The notes beneath the pieces are model-generated. The model did no database searches and was not told where the DNA came from. It was given only the letters and a program-made list of their open reading frames with translations. A DNA stretch of 23,020 nucleotides from an uncultured Oscillospiraceae bacterium (lineage in GTDB: Bacteria > Bacillota > Clostridia > Oscillospirales > Oscillospiraceae): NCBI GenBank assembly GCA_934675115.1, contig CAKUPH010000030.1, positions 1 through 23,020 of the forward strand. The letters are read 5' to 3'. The stretch's first letter is position 1, and the number at the start of each line of letters is the position of its first letter. This document shows, one piece after another, positions 8,394 to 15,296 of this stretch. The position numbers and the translations under genes were made by a program.

Positions 8394-8933
8394 TTATCTG
8401 CGGCCGCCGCCAAAGCCGCCGCCGGAAGGTCTGCCCCCGCCGAAGCCGCCGCCGGGACGACCGCCGCCCCCGAAGGAGCGCCCGCCGCCAAAGCTGCCGC
8501 CAGAGGGACGGCCTCCGCCGAAGCCACCGGAGGGGCGTCCGCCGCCCATACCACCGGAAGGCCGGCCGCCGAAGCTGCCGCCGGACGGTCTGCCTCCGCC
8601 GAAGCCACCGCCGCCGGGACGGGGACCGGGGTTGGGCCGTCCGCCGCCCATGCCGCCGGAAGGCGGGCGGTTACCGGGCCGGGGACCTGCGCCGCCGGGG
8701 CGCGGGCCGCCATGGGGGGGACGGGGGCCGGGACCCGGACCATAGCCGGGACCGCCGGGGCCGAAGCCGGGGCCGTGGGGCGGACGGGGTCTGGGCGGCC
8801 GCGGGGCAAAGATGTAGAAGGGCCGGTATACATAGCTCGGCCCGTAGTATCCGCTGCGGTAGCGGCGGCGGTGAGAGCCTTCCATCACCGCCAGCAGCAC
8901 GATGACCAGAATCAAAATAATGAGAAAGTCCAA
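8394..8933 (-). CDS. Gly/Arg/Pro-rich single-pass membrane protein
   Basis: This is a 179-residue protein of unknown function. A hydrophobic N-terminal helix (MDFLIILILVIVLLAVME) is followed by a basic Tyr/Arg stretch, a Pro/Arg/Gly segment, and a C-terminal half built from repeats of GGRPSGG with Phe (at least five copies). The start is a TTG at 8933, preceded by GGAGG on the minus strand; its stop-to-start gap to the TPM gene is 19 bp, so the two are surely cotranscribed. Many TPM-domain proteins end in a membrane helix plus a Gly/Ser-rich tail in one chain. Here the partner lacks that tail and this protein supplies a helix and a Gly-rich tail. The repetitive GC-rich DNA keeps several other frames open, but only this one has a ribosome site and a helix. 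The disordered tail could bind surfaces or nucleic acid; this is a guess. Confidence 0.75.
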   Translation of the reverse strand: MDFLIILILVIVLLAVMEGSHRRRYRSGYYGPSYVYRPFYIFAPRPPRPRPPHGPGFGPGGPGYGPGPGPRPPHGGPRPGGAGPRPGNRPPSGGMGGGRPNPGPRPGGGGFGGGRPSGGSFGGRPSGGMGGGRPSGGFGGGRPSGGSFGGGRSFGGGGRPGGGFGGGRPSGGGFGGGRR

Positions 8934-8952
8934 AACGATCCCTCCTTATTCC

Positions 8953-9504
8953 TTAGTAGTTGTCGGCGTACCAGTCGGCCAGCGCCCGCGTGAGCCGGAG
9001 CGCCGCGTCTCCGTAATCGCCGTCGGCAAAGTCCGCCTCCAGATAATCATAGGCATAGTCGGAGCAGTTCTGGTCGGTGAACATGGTCACCAGCCCCGCG
9101 CCCTGCACCAGCCAGTAGTTGTCGCCGGAAATGTCCAGCACCACGATGAAGTCGTACTCGCCCAGGCCGATGTCCTCGGCGTAGTCCAGCGCGAACTGGC
9201 CCAGATTGTCAGAATTCTCGTTGACGGTGACCACCGCGACCATGACGCCGTAGTTGTTCAGCAGGCTGCTGTTGATGTCCTCGATCTGGTTTTCCACGCT
9301 CCGGGACAGCACCCCCGCCTCGTCGTAGACGGTCTGAGTGTCCGGCGCGGCATTATCCGGCGCGATTGGCTGGTGGCCGATGTCCGAGGCGCCCGGCCCG
9401 GGAGCGGGGTTCACCGGGGCCTTCGCCCGACCGATGCCCACAGCGGCGGCCACCATGACAATGGTCAGCAGGACGGCGACGCCCTGTTTTTTGAAAATAT
9501 TCAT
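8953..9504 (-). CDS. TPM-domain protein, membrane-anchored
   Basis: This 183-residue protein has an N-terminal hydrophobic anchor (residues 9-26), a Pro/Gly-rich linker (about 28-55) and a TPM domain (DUF477, about 57-180). The domain is recognised from VYDEAGVLSRSVENQIEDINSSL, then YGVMVAVVTV and YDFIVVLDISGDNYWLVQG. TPM domains occur in extracytoplasmic proteins across bacteria, and a plant homologue takes part in photosystem II repair; the bacterial role is poorly known. The usual C-terminal membrane helix and Gly-rich tail are absent, and the next gene downstream encodes such a segment separately. AAAGGAG six bases before the ATG fixes the start. The 5' side is occupied by the palindromic element at 9519-10215, so its promoter was not located. 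Confidence 0.85.
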   Translation of the reverse strand: MNIFKKQGVAVLLTIVMVAAAVGIGRAKAPVNPAPGPGASDIGHQPIAPDNAAPDTQTVYDEAGVLSRSVENQIEDINSSLLNNYGVMVAVVTVNENSDNLGQFALDYAEDIGLGEYDFIVVLDISGDNYWLVQGAGLVTMFTDQNCSDYAYDYLEADFADGDYGDAALRLTRALADWYADNY

Positions 9505-9518
9505 AGAAGTCTCCTTTT

Positions 9519-9573
9519 CGTCAGGCAGCGCCTGACGGTTCCTTTCTGCGCAAGCAGAAAGGGATCAAAGAAT
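9519..9573 (+). repeat. Left inverted-repeat end of the palindromic element
   Basis: Two hairpins lie in tandem: CGTCAGGC-AGC-GCCTGACG (9519-9537) and CTTTCTGC-GCAA-GCAGAAAG (9542-9561), followed by CAAAGAAT. The same order recurs inverted at 10158-10215. Looser similarity continues inward for about 15 bp, largely as transitions. Confidence 0.6.
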
Positions 9574-9606
9574 TGTTCAGGGGCGAAGGCCCTGAAAACC
9601 ATTTTT

Positions 9607-9622
9607 CTTCTTTCGAAAGAAG
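9607..9622. repeat. Perfect 16-bp palindrome, copy 1
   Basis: CTTCTTTCGAAAGAAG is a perfect palindrome here and occurs again, exactly, at 10223-10238 just outside the right end of the element. Confidence 0.7.
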
Positions 9623-9713
9623 AGAAACGTTTTTTCTCGACCCCATTCTTGGGATGGAATTCGCCGGAAGTCCGGCGAGGGACTATGAGCGTCCTCCGCG
9701 GACGCTCCGCTGG

Positions 9714-9743
9714 GGTGACTTTTCGTTCGTGCGAAAAGTCACC
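9714..9743. repeat. 12-bp stem hairpin inside the element
   Basis: GGTGACTTTTCG (9714-9725) pairs perfectly with CGAAAAGTCACC (9732-9743) across a 6-nt loop. No T-run follows on either strand, so it is not an obvious terminator. Confidence 0.65.
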
Positions 9744-9752
9744 AAAAGCACG

Positions 9753-9772
9753 CACAGGGGATATCCCCTGTG
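9753..9772. repeat. Perfect 20-bp palindrome inside the element
   Basis: The sequence reads identically on both strands, with half-site CACAGGGGAT. A perfect loopless palindrome of this length is unlikely by chance in one kilobase. Confidence 0.65.
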
Positions 9773-10157
9773 TACCCCTTAGAAAGGGACTGGCATAGTC
9801 TTGCTTGTGCGATGCCGCAGAAGTTGTTCCGACTACTTTGTTAAGACGCAGTTCTTCTCTTTCCGCTGCCGCTACTCTGGTGCGGACTTGCGATACAGGC
9901 GCTCGTTAGCGCTGCCGCAGCAACAAGCAAACCAACAGTGCAGGCGCTGACCGTTGGCCGAACAAGCTTTAACAACCACCATTGGAGCGGCAGCGATAAT
10001 TAGCGGCTTCGCGTGTCCTGTTACCCCGCGCCGGTCGGTAGAACGCTGCACTACTTGATTGCGCCCCCGTAAAATCCGGGGTTCTTAGGGGGAAAACGCT
10101 ATGAGCGAGAACGCGCCCTTTGCGTTCGACGTCGAATCCGCGTTTTCTCCCTAAGTG

Positions 10158-10215
10158 ATTCTTTGGTTACTTTCTGTTCACACAGAAAGTAACTCGCCAT
10201 CAGGCGAAACCTGAC
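10158..10215 (-). repeat. Right inverted-repeat end of the palindromic element
   Basis: Read on the minus strand, this holds GTCAGG-TTTCG-CCTGA, a 12-bp stem GTTACTTTCTGT with ACAGAAAGTAAC (plus coordinates 10166-10193), then CAAAGAAT. It matches the left end inverted, with a 4-nt insertion between the hairpins. Confidence 0.6.
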
Positions 10216-10222
10216 CTTTTTC

Positions 10223-10238
10223 CTTCTTTCGAAAGAAG
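10223..10238. repeat. Perfect 16-bp palindrome, copy 2
   Basis: This is an exact second copy of CTTCTTTCGAAAGAAG. It extends on each side as CCTTTTTC.../...GAAAAAGG with a single unpaired base, giving a long stem at about 10215-10245. Confidence 0.7.
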
Positions 10239-10267
10239 AAAAAGGTGGCAGGGGCTGCCGCCCCTGC
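10239..10267 (-). terminator. Terminator after telA
   Basis: GCAGGGGC (10248-10255) pairs with GCCCCTGC (10260-10267). Reading on the minus strand, the stem is followed by CACC and then TTTTT. It starts six bases after the telA stop and should separate telA from the TPM gene. Confidence 0.7.
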
Positions 10268-10272
10268 GGCTC

Positions 10273-11463
10273 TCAGCCTCTCAGCTCCAGCAGCTTCTGC
10301 TTCAGCTCGCCCTCGATGCGGCCCAGCTCCAGCTCGGCCTCCTTGCGCTTCTGGGCGCCGTCCTTCTGGATCTGCATGACCTCGTCCAGCGTGGAGATGA
10401 GCTGCTGGTTGGTGTTCTGGAGAGTCTCGATGTCCACCACGGAGCGCTCCGCCTCCTTGGCGGTCTCGATGGTGCCCATCTTGAGCATCTCGGCGTTCTT
10501 CCGCAGCAGGTCGTTGGTCATGTTGGTGACGGCGGACTGGGCGGCGGTGGCCTGACGGCTGTGCTCCAGCCCCAGTGCCAGCACCATCTGGCTCTTCCAC
10601 AGGGGGATGGTGTTCACCAGCGAGGACTGGATCTTCTCCAGCATCAGGGTGTCGTTGTTCTGGATGAGCCGGGTCTGGGGGCCCATCTGGATGGAGATCA
10701 TCCGGGTCAGCTCCAGATCGTGGATCTTCTTCTCGAAGCGGTTGCACAGGTTGGCGTAGTCGTTGTACTTCTGGGCGTCCTCCTGCGCGCCGGTCTCCGC
10801 CGCCTTTTTGCGCAGCTCCTCCAGCGTCTCGGTCCGGGCCTTGTTCAGCGCCTTCTTGCCGGCCAGAATATACATGGTCAGCTCTTTGTAGTACTTGGTG
10901 TTCAGATCATACATCTGGTCCAGCATGGCGATGTCCTTCATCAGTGTGACCTGATGCCCCTCCAGAATGGAGGCGATCTTGTCCACGTTGACCTCGGCCT
11001 TGTCATAGCTGGCCTTGAGGGCCATGGCATCGTTCTTCTTTTTCTGGAAGAGACCGAAAATGCCGCTCTTCTCCGGCTGGCCGAAGGTCTTGAGCTCCAC
11101 CACCAGAGAGGACAGCGCCTGACCCACCTCGCCCAGATCCTTGGTGCGGACGTTGTTCAGTGCGTTCTCGGAAAAGCCGGCGATGTTCTTCTGGGCCGCC
11201 GCGCCGTACTGGAGCACCACGCTGGAATCGGTGATGTCGATCTTCTCGGCAAAGTCGTTGACGGTCTTGCGCTCGGCCTCGGTCAGCTGGCTCTCGTCCA
11301 GCTGGATGGCCTGCGCGTCCCGGGCCTTCTGGACGGCGGCGGCGTCATTGGCGTCCAGCGCCGGGTCCAGCGTCAGGGTGGGGGCTTCGGGAACGGCGGC
11401 CTGCGCGGCGGCGCCGGTGGGGTCGAGGGTCAGCTCGGGGATCATATCCTTGTTTTCGTCCAT
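10273..11463 (-). CDS. telA: Toxic anion resistance protein, TelA family
   Basis: This is a 396-residue soluble, largely alpha-helical protein of the TelA family (PF05816), named for tellurite resistance and widespread in Firmicutes; its biochemical activity is unknown. After an acidic low-complexity N-terminus, the TelA core is recognisable in FGLFQKKKNDAMALKASYDKAEVNVDKIASILEGHQVTLMKDI, the YKELTMYILAGKKAL helix and LTRMISIQMGPQTRLIQNNDTLMLEKIQSSL. A coiled-coil-like C-terminus follows. AGGAGG precedes the ATG at a spacing of about 10 nt. It lies 66 bp after the xpaC-like gene, and the pair matches the xpaC-yaaN operon order of Bacillus subtilis. Function is inferred from family and neighbours only. 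Confidence 0.92.
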   Translation of the reverse strand: MDENKDMIPELTLDPTGAAAQAAVPEAPTLTLDPALDANDAAAVQKARDAQAIQLDESQLTEAERKTVNDFAEKIDITDSSVVLQYGAAAQKNIAGFSENALNNVRTKDLGEVGQALSSLVVELKTFGQPEKSGIFGLFQKKKNDAMALKASYDKAEVNVDKIASILEGHQVTLMKDIAMLDQMYDLNTKYYKELTMYILAGKKALNKARTETLEELRKKAAETGAQEDAQKYNDYANLCNRFEKKIHDLELTRMISIQMGPQTRLIQNNDTLMLEKIQSSLVNTIPLWKSQMVLALGLEHSRQATAAQSAVTNMTNDLLRKNAEMLKMGTIETAKEAERSVVDIETLQNTNQQLISTLDEVMQIQKDGAQKRKEAELELGRIEGELKQKLLELRG

Positions 11464-11529
11464 GGCGGAGTTCCTCCTATATCAATTCTGTTTGTAATTA
11501 CTGATTTTATCTGCCGGGGAAATACAGCC

Positions 11530-12252
11530 TTATTTTCCGGACTCCATGGTCATGCCGCCCAGGCCCTCCTGGGCCAGCATGTTTTCCAGCACGGTGATGT
11601 CGGTGGAGATGTCCAGTGCCTCCTCGCCGTACAGGGCGTCCAGCTGCTTGTCGAAGGCCTTGCAGATGGTGTCCATCATGTCCTCGATCCTGCCCTTGGT
11701 TCCGTCAATGTTGGTCCCGGAGACGCCGGTGGCGTCCATCCGGTCGTAAGCGTTGAGGAGCTTCAGGGTGGTGGGCAGGTAGTAGTTCATGAACCGCCGG
11801 ATCTGGGGCAGCTTGGCCGGCTTCTCCACCACCGCACCGATGATCTTGCCGGTGGTGCGCTCCAGCTGGGAGATCTGGGCGGAGATCTTCGGGTCCGCGA
11901 TGGCATCGTTGAGCCGCCGCATCTCGGACACTGCCCGGTCCCGCTCGGTGATGAGGGCGTCAATCTCCGGGTTGCCGGTGGTCTCCGGCTTCTTTTCCTC
12001 TTTTTTCTCCGGCTGGGGGGCGGCCTGAGCCTGCGTCTGCGCCCTGGCGGAGGGCTCCGCCTTTTTTGTATCCTGCACCTCGTAGCCCCGGTCGGGCCAG
12101 ATCATTTTCGCAATGTAGTACACGATGGCGGACACCAGCGCCGCCATGATATAGTGCGTGGGCCGGTACAGCGGCCGGAACAGCGCCCACATAAGCCACG
12201 TGACACCCACCAGATAGACGGGCAGTACGCTTTTTTTCTTCACATAAGCCAC
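11530..12252 (-). CDS. XpaC-like membrane protein (BCIP hydrolysis family)
   Basis: This is a 240-residue protein of the XpaC family (PF10112, '5-bromo-4-chloroindolyl phosphate hydrolysis'), whose physiological function is unknown. Two N-terminal membrane helices are visible (about residues 10-27 and 34-52), then a charged Ala/Gln/Lys-rich linker and a helical cytoplasmic domain containing PEIDALITERDRAVSEMRRL, KLPQIRRFMNYYLPTTLKLLNAYDRM and MMDTICKAFDKQLDALY. The start is GTG at 12252, with AGGAG nine bases upstream; the following MAYVKKK resembles family N-termini. It is the first gene of the xpaC-telA unit and has its own promoter, divergent from ilvA. The annotated hydrolysis activity dates from an indicator-dye phenotype and should not be read as an enzyme assignment. 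Confidence 0.88.
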   Translation of the reverse strand: MAYVKKKSVLPVYLVGVTWLMWALFRPLYRPTHYIMAALVSAIVYYIAKMIWPDRGYEVQDTKKAEPSARAQTQAQAAPQPEKKEEKKPETTGNPEIDALITERDRAVSEMRRLNDAIADPKISAQISQLERTTGKIIGAVVEKPAKLPQIRRFMNYYLPTTLKLLNAYDRMDATGVSGTNIDGTKGRIEDMMDTICKAFDKQLDALYGEEALDISTDITVLENMLAQEGLGGMTMESGK

Positions 12253-12314
12253 GCTGAATTTCTCCTTTCCGGGGGCGTTTCCCGCCGCCCGCGGGCCGAC
12301 TTTAACTCAATAAT

Positions 12315-12344
12315 ATTGTACTCCCTCAAACTGAGGGCTGTCAA
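12315..12344 (-). promoter_or_regulatory. Promoter of xpaC-telA, with a palindrome in the spacer
   Basis: On the minus strand, TTGACA (12339-12344), an 18-bp spacer and TACAAT (12315-12320) form a strong sigma-A promoter. The spacer contains the inverted repeat CCCTCA-AAC-TGAGGG (12323-12337), well placed for a repressor or for a regulator that twists a long spacer. Confidence 0.65.
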
Positions 12345-12367
12345 GGAAAAGGGAACGGCTCTCACCA

Positions 12368-12396
12368 TTGACTTTTCCGCTTTTTTTCGCTAAAAT
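12368..12396 (+). promoter_or_regulatory. Promoter of ilvA
   Basis: TTGACT (12368-12373), a 17-bp spacer and TAAAAT (12391-12396) lie about 60 bp before the start codon. The short leader leaves no room for a T-box riboswitch. Confidence 0.7.
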
Positions 12397-12455
12397 ATGA
12401 AGTTACCATCTGCAATTTGCGATCATTCCAGAAGAACGTAAGGAGTCCTCCCATC

Positions 12456-13676
12456 ATGATGACATTAGAAGATTTCAAAGCAGCGCGGAAGGTGCTGGAC
12501 GGCGTGCTCCACCGCACCGACCTGATGTACAGTCCCTTCTTCTCCAAAACTACGGGAAACAATATTTATATTAAGCCTGAAAACATGCAGGTCACCGGCG
12601 CTTACAAGATCCGGGGGGCTTACTTCAAGTGCTCCACCCTCACCGACGAGGAAAAGGCCCGGGGGCTGGTCACCGCCTCCGCCGGGAACCACGCACAGGG
12701 CGTGGCCTACGCGGCACAGGCCGCGGGCGTGAAGGCCACCATCGTCATGCCCACCACCACGCCGCTGGTGAAGGTGAACAACACCAAGGATTACGGCGCG
12801 CAGGTCATCCTCCACGGGGAGACCTTTGACGATGCCGCCGCGCTGGCCGCGGAGCTGAGCGAAAAGGAGGGACTGACCTACGTCCACCCCTTCAACGACC
12901 TGACGGTGTCCACCGGTCAGGGCACCATCGCCTACGAGATCTTCAAGGACCTGCCCGACGTGGACGTGATCCTTGTCCCCATCGGCGGCGGCGGGCTGGC
13001 GGCGGGCGTGTCCACGCTGGCAAAGCTGCTCAACCCCTCGGTGAAGGTCTACGGCGTGGAGCCCACCGGCGCGGCCTCCATGAAGGCCAGCCTTGAGGCC
13101 GGTCACGTCTCCACCCTGCCCCGGGTGGACACCATCGCCGACGGCGTAGCCGTCAAGACCCCCGGCGACAAGGTGTTCCCCTACATCCAGCAGAACATCG
13201 ACGGCATCATCACCATCGGCGACGACGAGCTGGTGGATGCCTTCCTCGACGTGATGGAAAAGCACAAGATGATCGTGGAGAATGCAGGCCTGCTGACCAT
13301 CGCCGCCCTGAAGCATCTGAGCGAAAAAGGCGCCAATGTGGTGCCTGTCCTCTCCGGCGGCAACATGGACGTCATCACCATCTCGTCGCTGGTGCAGCAC
13401 GGCCTGCTCAACCGGGGCCGCATCTTCACCTTCTCCGTCCAGCTGCCCGACCGGCCCGGCGAGCTTGTCCGCGTCGCCCAGCTGGTGGCCGGAAAGAACG
13501 GCAACATCATCCGGCTGGACCACAACCAGTTCGTCAACCTCAACCGGCAGTCCGGCGTGGAACTGAAGGTCACGCTGGAGGCCTTCGGCCACGCCCACAA
13601 GCAGGAGATCATGGACGCGCTGGCCGCCGCGGGCTACGACGTCCGCGAGGTCATGCCCAGCAGCCTTTACAACTGA
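12456..13676 (+). CDS. ilvA: Threonine ammonia-lyase (threonine dehydratase) with ACT domain
   Basis: This PLP enzyme deaminates L-threonine to 2-oxobutanoate and ammonia, feeding isoleucine synthesis or threonine breakdown. The 406 residues show the PLP lysine Lys51 in TGAYKIRGA, the SAGNHAQG substrate loop and the phosphate-binding GGGGLAAG. The C-terminal ~80 residues (FSVQLPDRPGELVRVAQLVAGKNGNIIRLDH) form one ACT-type regulatory domain. Length and single ACT domain fit the short Firmicutes/archaeal ilvA type rather than the two-domain E. coli IlvA, so allosteric control by an amino acid is likely but its identity is not visible. ATG at 12456 has AGGAG ten bases upstream; a second ATG follows at once at 12459. 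It is a monocistronic unit with a hairpin after the stop. Confidence 0.92.
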   Translation: MMTLEDFKAARKVLDGVLHRTDLMYSPFFSKTTGNNIYIKPENMQVTGAYKIRGAYFKCSTLTDEEKARGLVTASAGNHAQGVAYAAQAAGVKATIVMPTTTPLVKVNNTKDYGAQVILHGETFDDAAALAAELSEKEGLTYVHPFNDLTVSTGQGTIAYEIFKDLPDVDVILVPIGGGGLAAGVSTLAKLLNPSVKVYGVEPTGAASMKASLEAGHVSTLPRVDTIADGVAVKTPGDKVFPYIQQNIDGIITIGDDELVDAFLDVMEKHKMIVENAGLLTIAALKHLSEKGANVVPVLSGGNMDVITISSLVQHGLLNRGRIFTFSVQLPDRPGELVRVAQLVAGKNGNIIRLDHNQFVNLNRQSGVELKVTLEAFGHAHKQEIMDALAAAGYDVREVMPSSLYN

Positions 13677-13707
13677 ACCGCCGCCCGAACCGCGCTTTAT
13701 GCTCAGT

Positions 13708-13738
13708 GCCGCCCGGCGGGATAGACCCGCCGGGCGGC
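13708..13738 (+). terminator. Probable terminator after ilvA
   Basis: A 13-bp GC-only stem, GCCGCCCGGCGGG (13708-13720), pairs with CCCGCCGGGCGGC (13726-13738). The hairpin is very stable, but only TATTCC follows it, so termination may be partial. Confidence 0.6.
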
Positions 13739-13821
13739 TATTCCGGTGCGGCGCCGCCCGTCCTCAGCGGCGCCGGGACGGGAGCCGGGGAGCCGTTTTT
13801 CTGGGGAACCGCCCCGGCGGC

Positions 13822-13850
13822 TTGACGGACTCTTCCGCTCGGTGTATCCT
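13822..13850 (+). promoter_or_regulatory. Promoter of rpe
   Basis: TTGACG (13822-13827), an exact 17-bp spacer and TATCCT (13845-13850) lie about 88 bp before the rpe start. Confidence 0.6.
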
Positions 13851-13937
13851 ATGTGTCGGGCGCGTCCCCCGTGCCCTTATCAGGTGAGACAAGGATACCA
13901 TATCTTTCTTATATCCCGAAAAAAGGTTGATGAAACT

Positions 13938-14582
13938 ATGATTAAAATTGCCCCCTCCATTCTTTCCGCCGATTTCTGCAATCTGGAGACCGACATTCAC
14001 CGCATCCGTACCGCCGACTGGGTCCACGTGGACGTGATGGATGGTATGTTCGTCCCCAACATCACCATCGGCGTGCCGGTGGTCAAGTCTATCCGTAAGC
14101 ACACTGACATGTTTCTGGACGTGCATCTCATGATCGAGAAACCCGCCCGGTACATCGACGCCTTCGCCAAGGCCGGGGCCGATCTGCTCAGCGTCCATCT
14201 GGAGGCCGACCACCCCACCCGCATCGCCGACGCCCTCAAGGCCATGGAGGACAACGGCGTGAAGAAGGCGGTGGCCCTGCGGCCCATCACCTCTCCCGAG
14301 GCCATTCTCCCCTATATCGAGAACCTCGACATGGTGCTGGTCATGACGGTGGAGCCGGGCTTCGGCGGTCAGGCCTTTATGGAGAGCCAGCTGCCCGTCA
14401 TCCGCCGGGTGCGGGAGATCATCGACCAGTATAATCCCACCTGCGATCTGGAGGTGGACGGCGGCATCAACCCTGTCACCGCCAAGAAGGTCATCGAGGC
14501 GGGGGCCAACGTGCTGGTGGCCGGCTCCGCCGTGTACGGCGCGCCGGACATCGACCTTGCCATCTCCACCCTGAGAGGCTGA
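13938..14582 (+). CDS. rpe: Ribulose-phosphate 3-epimerase
   Basis: This cytoplasmic TIM-barrel enzyme interconverts ribulose 5-phosphate and xylulose 5-phosphate in the pentose phosphate pathway. The 214-residue length is standard. Family motifs appear in order: IAPSILSADF at the N-terminus, VHVDVMDGMFVPNITIG with a catalytic Asp, DVHLMIEKP with a metal-binding His, VEPGFGGQAF and LEVDGGIN with the second catalytic Asp. The ATG at 13938 gives the family N-terminus MIKIAPSIL and has AAGG about 11 nt upstream. The frame is open further upstream, but the added residues match nothing. It is followed 52 bp later by recR, with no terminator between, so the two are probably cotranscribed. Confidence 0.94.
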   Translation: MIKIAPSILSADFCNLETDIHRIRTADWVHVDVMDGMFVPNITIGVPVVKSIRKHTDMFLDVHLMIEKPARYIDAFAKAGADLLSVHLEADHPTRIADALKAMEDNGVKKAVALRPITSPEAILPYIENLDMVLVMTVEPGFGGQAFMESQLPVIRRVREIIDQYNPTCDLEVDGGINPVTAKKVIEAGANVLVAGSAVYGAPDIDLAISTLRG

Positions 14583-14634
14583 TCTTTCCCCGCGTTTTAC
14601 CCGATCATTAACGAATCTACGGAGGCTTTTCCCC

Positions 14635-15237
14635 ATGGATTATTTTCCCCCCGCACTGGAGACGCTGGTGGAGCAGTTCGCCCGGCTGCCCGGCATCGGC
14701 CGGAAAAGCGCCCAGCGGCTGGCCTTCTTCATCCTTGACCGGCCGGACGAGGACGCAAAGGCCTTTGCCGACGCCATCGTGGCCGCCAAATCCTCCATTT
14801 CCTGCTGTCCCGTGTGCCAGAACCTGACGGAGGGCGACGGCCCCTGTCCCCTGTGCGCCAGCTCCCGGCGGGACCACTCGGTCATCTGCGTGGTGGCCGA
14901 CCCCAAGGACGTCATGGCCATGGAGCGGGCCCGGGAGTATCAGGGCCTGTACCACGTGCTCCACGGCGTCATCTCCCCCATGAACCATGTGGGGCCGGAC
15001 GACCTGCGCATCAAGCAGCTGGTGGAGCGTGTGGCGGACGGCGGCGTGGAGGAGGTCATCATGGCCACCAACCCGGACACCGAGGGCGAGGCCACCGCCA
15101 TGTACCTGTCCCGGCTGCTGCGGCCCTTCGGGGTGAAAATCACGCGACTGGCCTACGGCATTCCCGTGGGCAGCCATCTGGAGTTCACCGACGACGCCAC
15201 CCTCATGCGGGCACTGGAGGGCCGCCGGGAGATGTGA
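14635..15237 (+). CDS. recR: Recombination mediator protein RecR
   Basis: RecR works with RecO (and RecF) to load RecA on single-stranded DNA during recombinational repair. The 200-residue protein is full length: a helix-hairpin-helix region LARLPGIGRKSAQRLAFFIL type (15-34, here FARLPGIGRK), a zinc-binding cluster with C58/C61 and C71/C74, a Toprim domain from about residue 82 (SVICVVADPKDVMAMERA, later ATNPDTEGEATAMYL), and the C-terminal ITRLAYGIPVGSHLEFTD. GGAGG about ten bases before the ATG fixes the start. In many Firmicutes recR follows dnaX and ybaB; here the upstream neighbour is rpe, so that cluster is broken or rearranged in this genome. Confidence 0.95.
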   Translation: MDYFPPALETLVEQFARLPGIGRKSAQRLAFFILDRPDEDAKAFADAIVAAKSSISCCPVCQNLTEGDGPCPLCASSRRDHSVICVVADPKDVMAMERAREYQGLYHVLHGVISPMNHVGPDDLRIKQLVERVADGGVEEVIMATNPDTEGEATAMYLSRLLRPFGVKITRLAYGIPVGSHLEFTDDATLMRALEGRREM

Positions 15238-15296
15238 TCTCCCCTGCTTCATTCAAAATTCATCGGATCAAACTATAAAGAAAGGACGTGTCACCC

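Larger units (their letters stand above)
9519..10215. mobile_element. Palindrome-rich non-coding element with inverted-repeat ends (MITE-like)
   Basis: This 697-bp stretch between telA and the TPM gene has no credible gene. Its two ends are related inverted copies. Reading inward, the left end (9519-9573) and the right end (minus strand from 10215 to 10158) agree at about 42 of 54 positions, with one 4-nt insertion, and keep the same two hairpins. Inside are GAGCGTCC/GGACGCTC, TCGCCGGA/TCCGGCGA, a 12-bp stem at 9714-9743, a perfect 20-bp palindrome at 9753-9772, and CTTAGGGGGAAAACGC paired with 10140-10155 at one mismatch. The middle (about 9780-10080) has fewer palindromes and looks less GC-rich than its flanks. 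I see no transposase and no clear target-site duplication. A non-autonomous mobile element or a cluster of extragenic palindromes would both fit. Confidence 0.5.

Noticed and set aside
6187..8745. An 852-codon plus-strand frame across the Na/Pi and Gly-rich genes
   Set aside because: It crosses two terminators and two real genes, shows antisense composition, and ends in Pro repeats that mirror the Gly-rich protein.
8243..8833. Other long open frames in the Gly-rich repeat DNA on both strands
   Set aside because: GC-only repeats keep all frames open. Only the frame starting at 8933 has a ribosome site, a membrane helix and a link to the TPM gene.
9781..10080. A tRNA, tmRNA or CRISPR-like structure in the middle of the palindromic element
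   Set aside because: No acceptor or anticodon pattern, no tandem direct repeats with spacers and no tRNA-like TTC arm in the right place were found.
9505..10245. Target-site duplication flanking the palindromic element
   Set aside because: Only a short CCTTTT-like match is found near both ends. It is too simple and not at the exact borders, so I do not count it.
12253..12455. A T-box ahead of ilvA
   Set aside because: The promoter at 12368-12396 leaves about 50 nt of leader, too short for a T-box, and no T-box sequence or terminator stem is present.
13746..13937. An N-terminal extension of rpe starting at 13746
   Set aside because: The extra 64 codons match no Rpe protein and contain the rpe promoter; the ATG at 13938 gives the family N-terminus.
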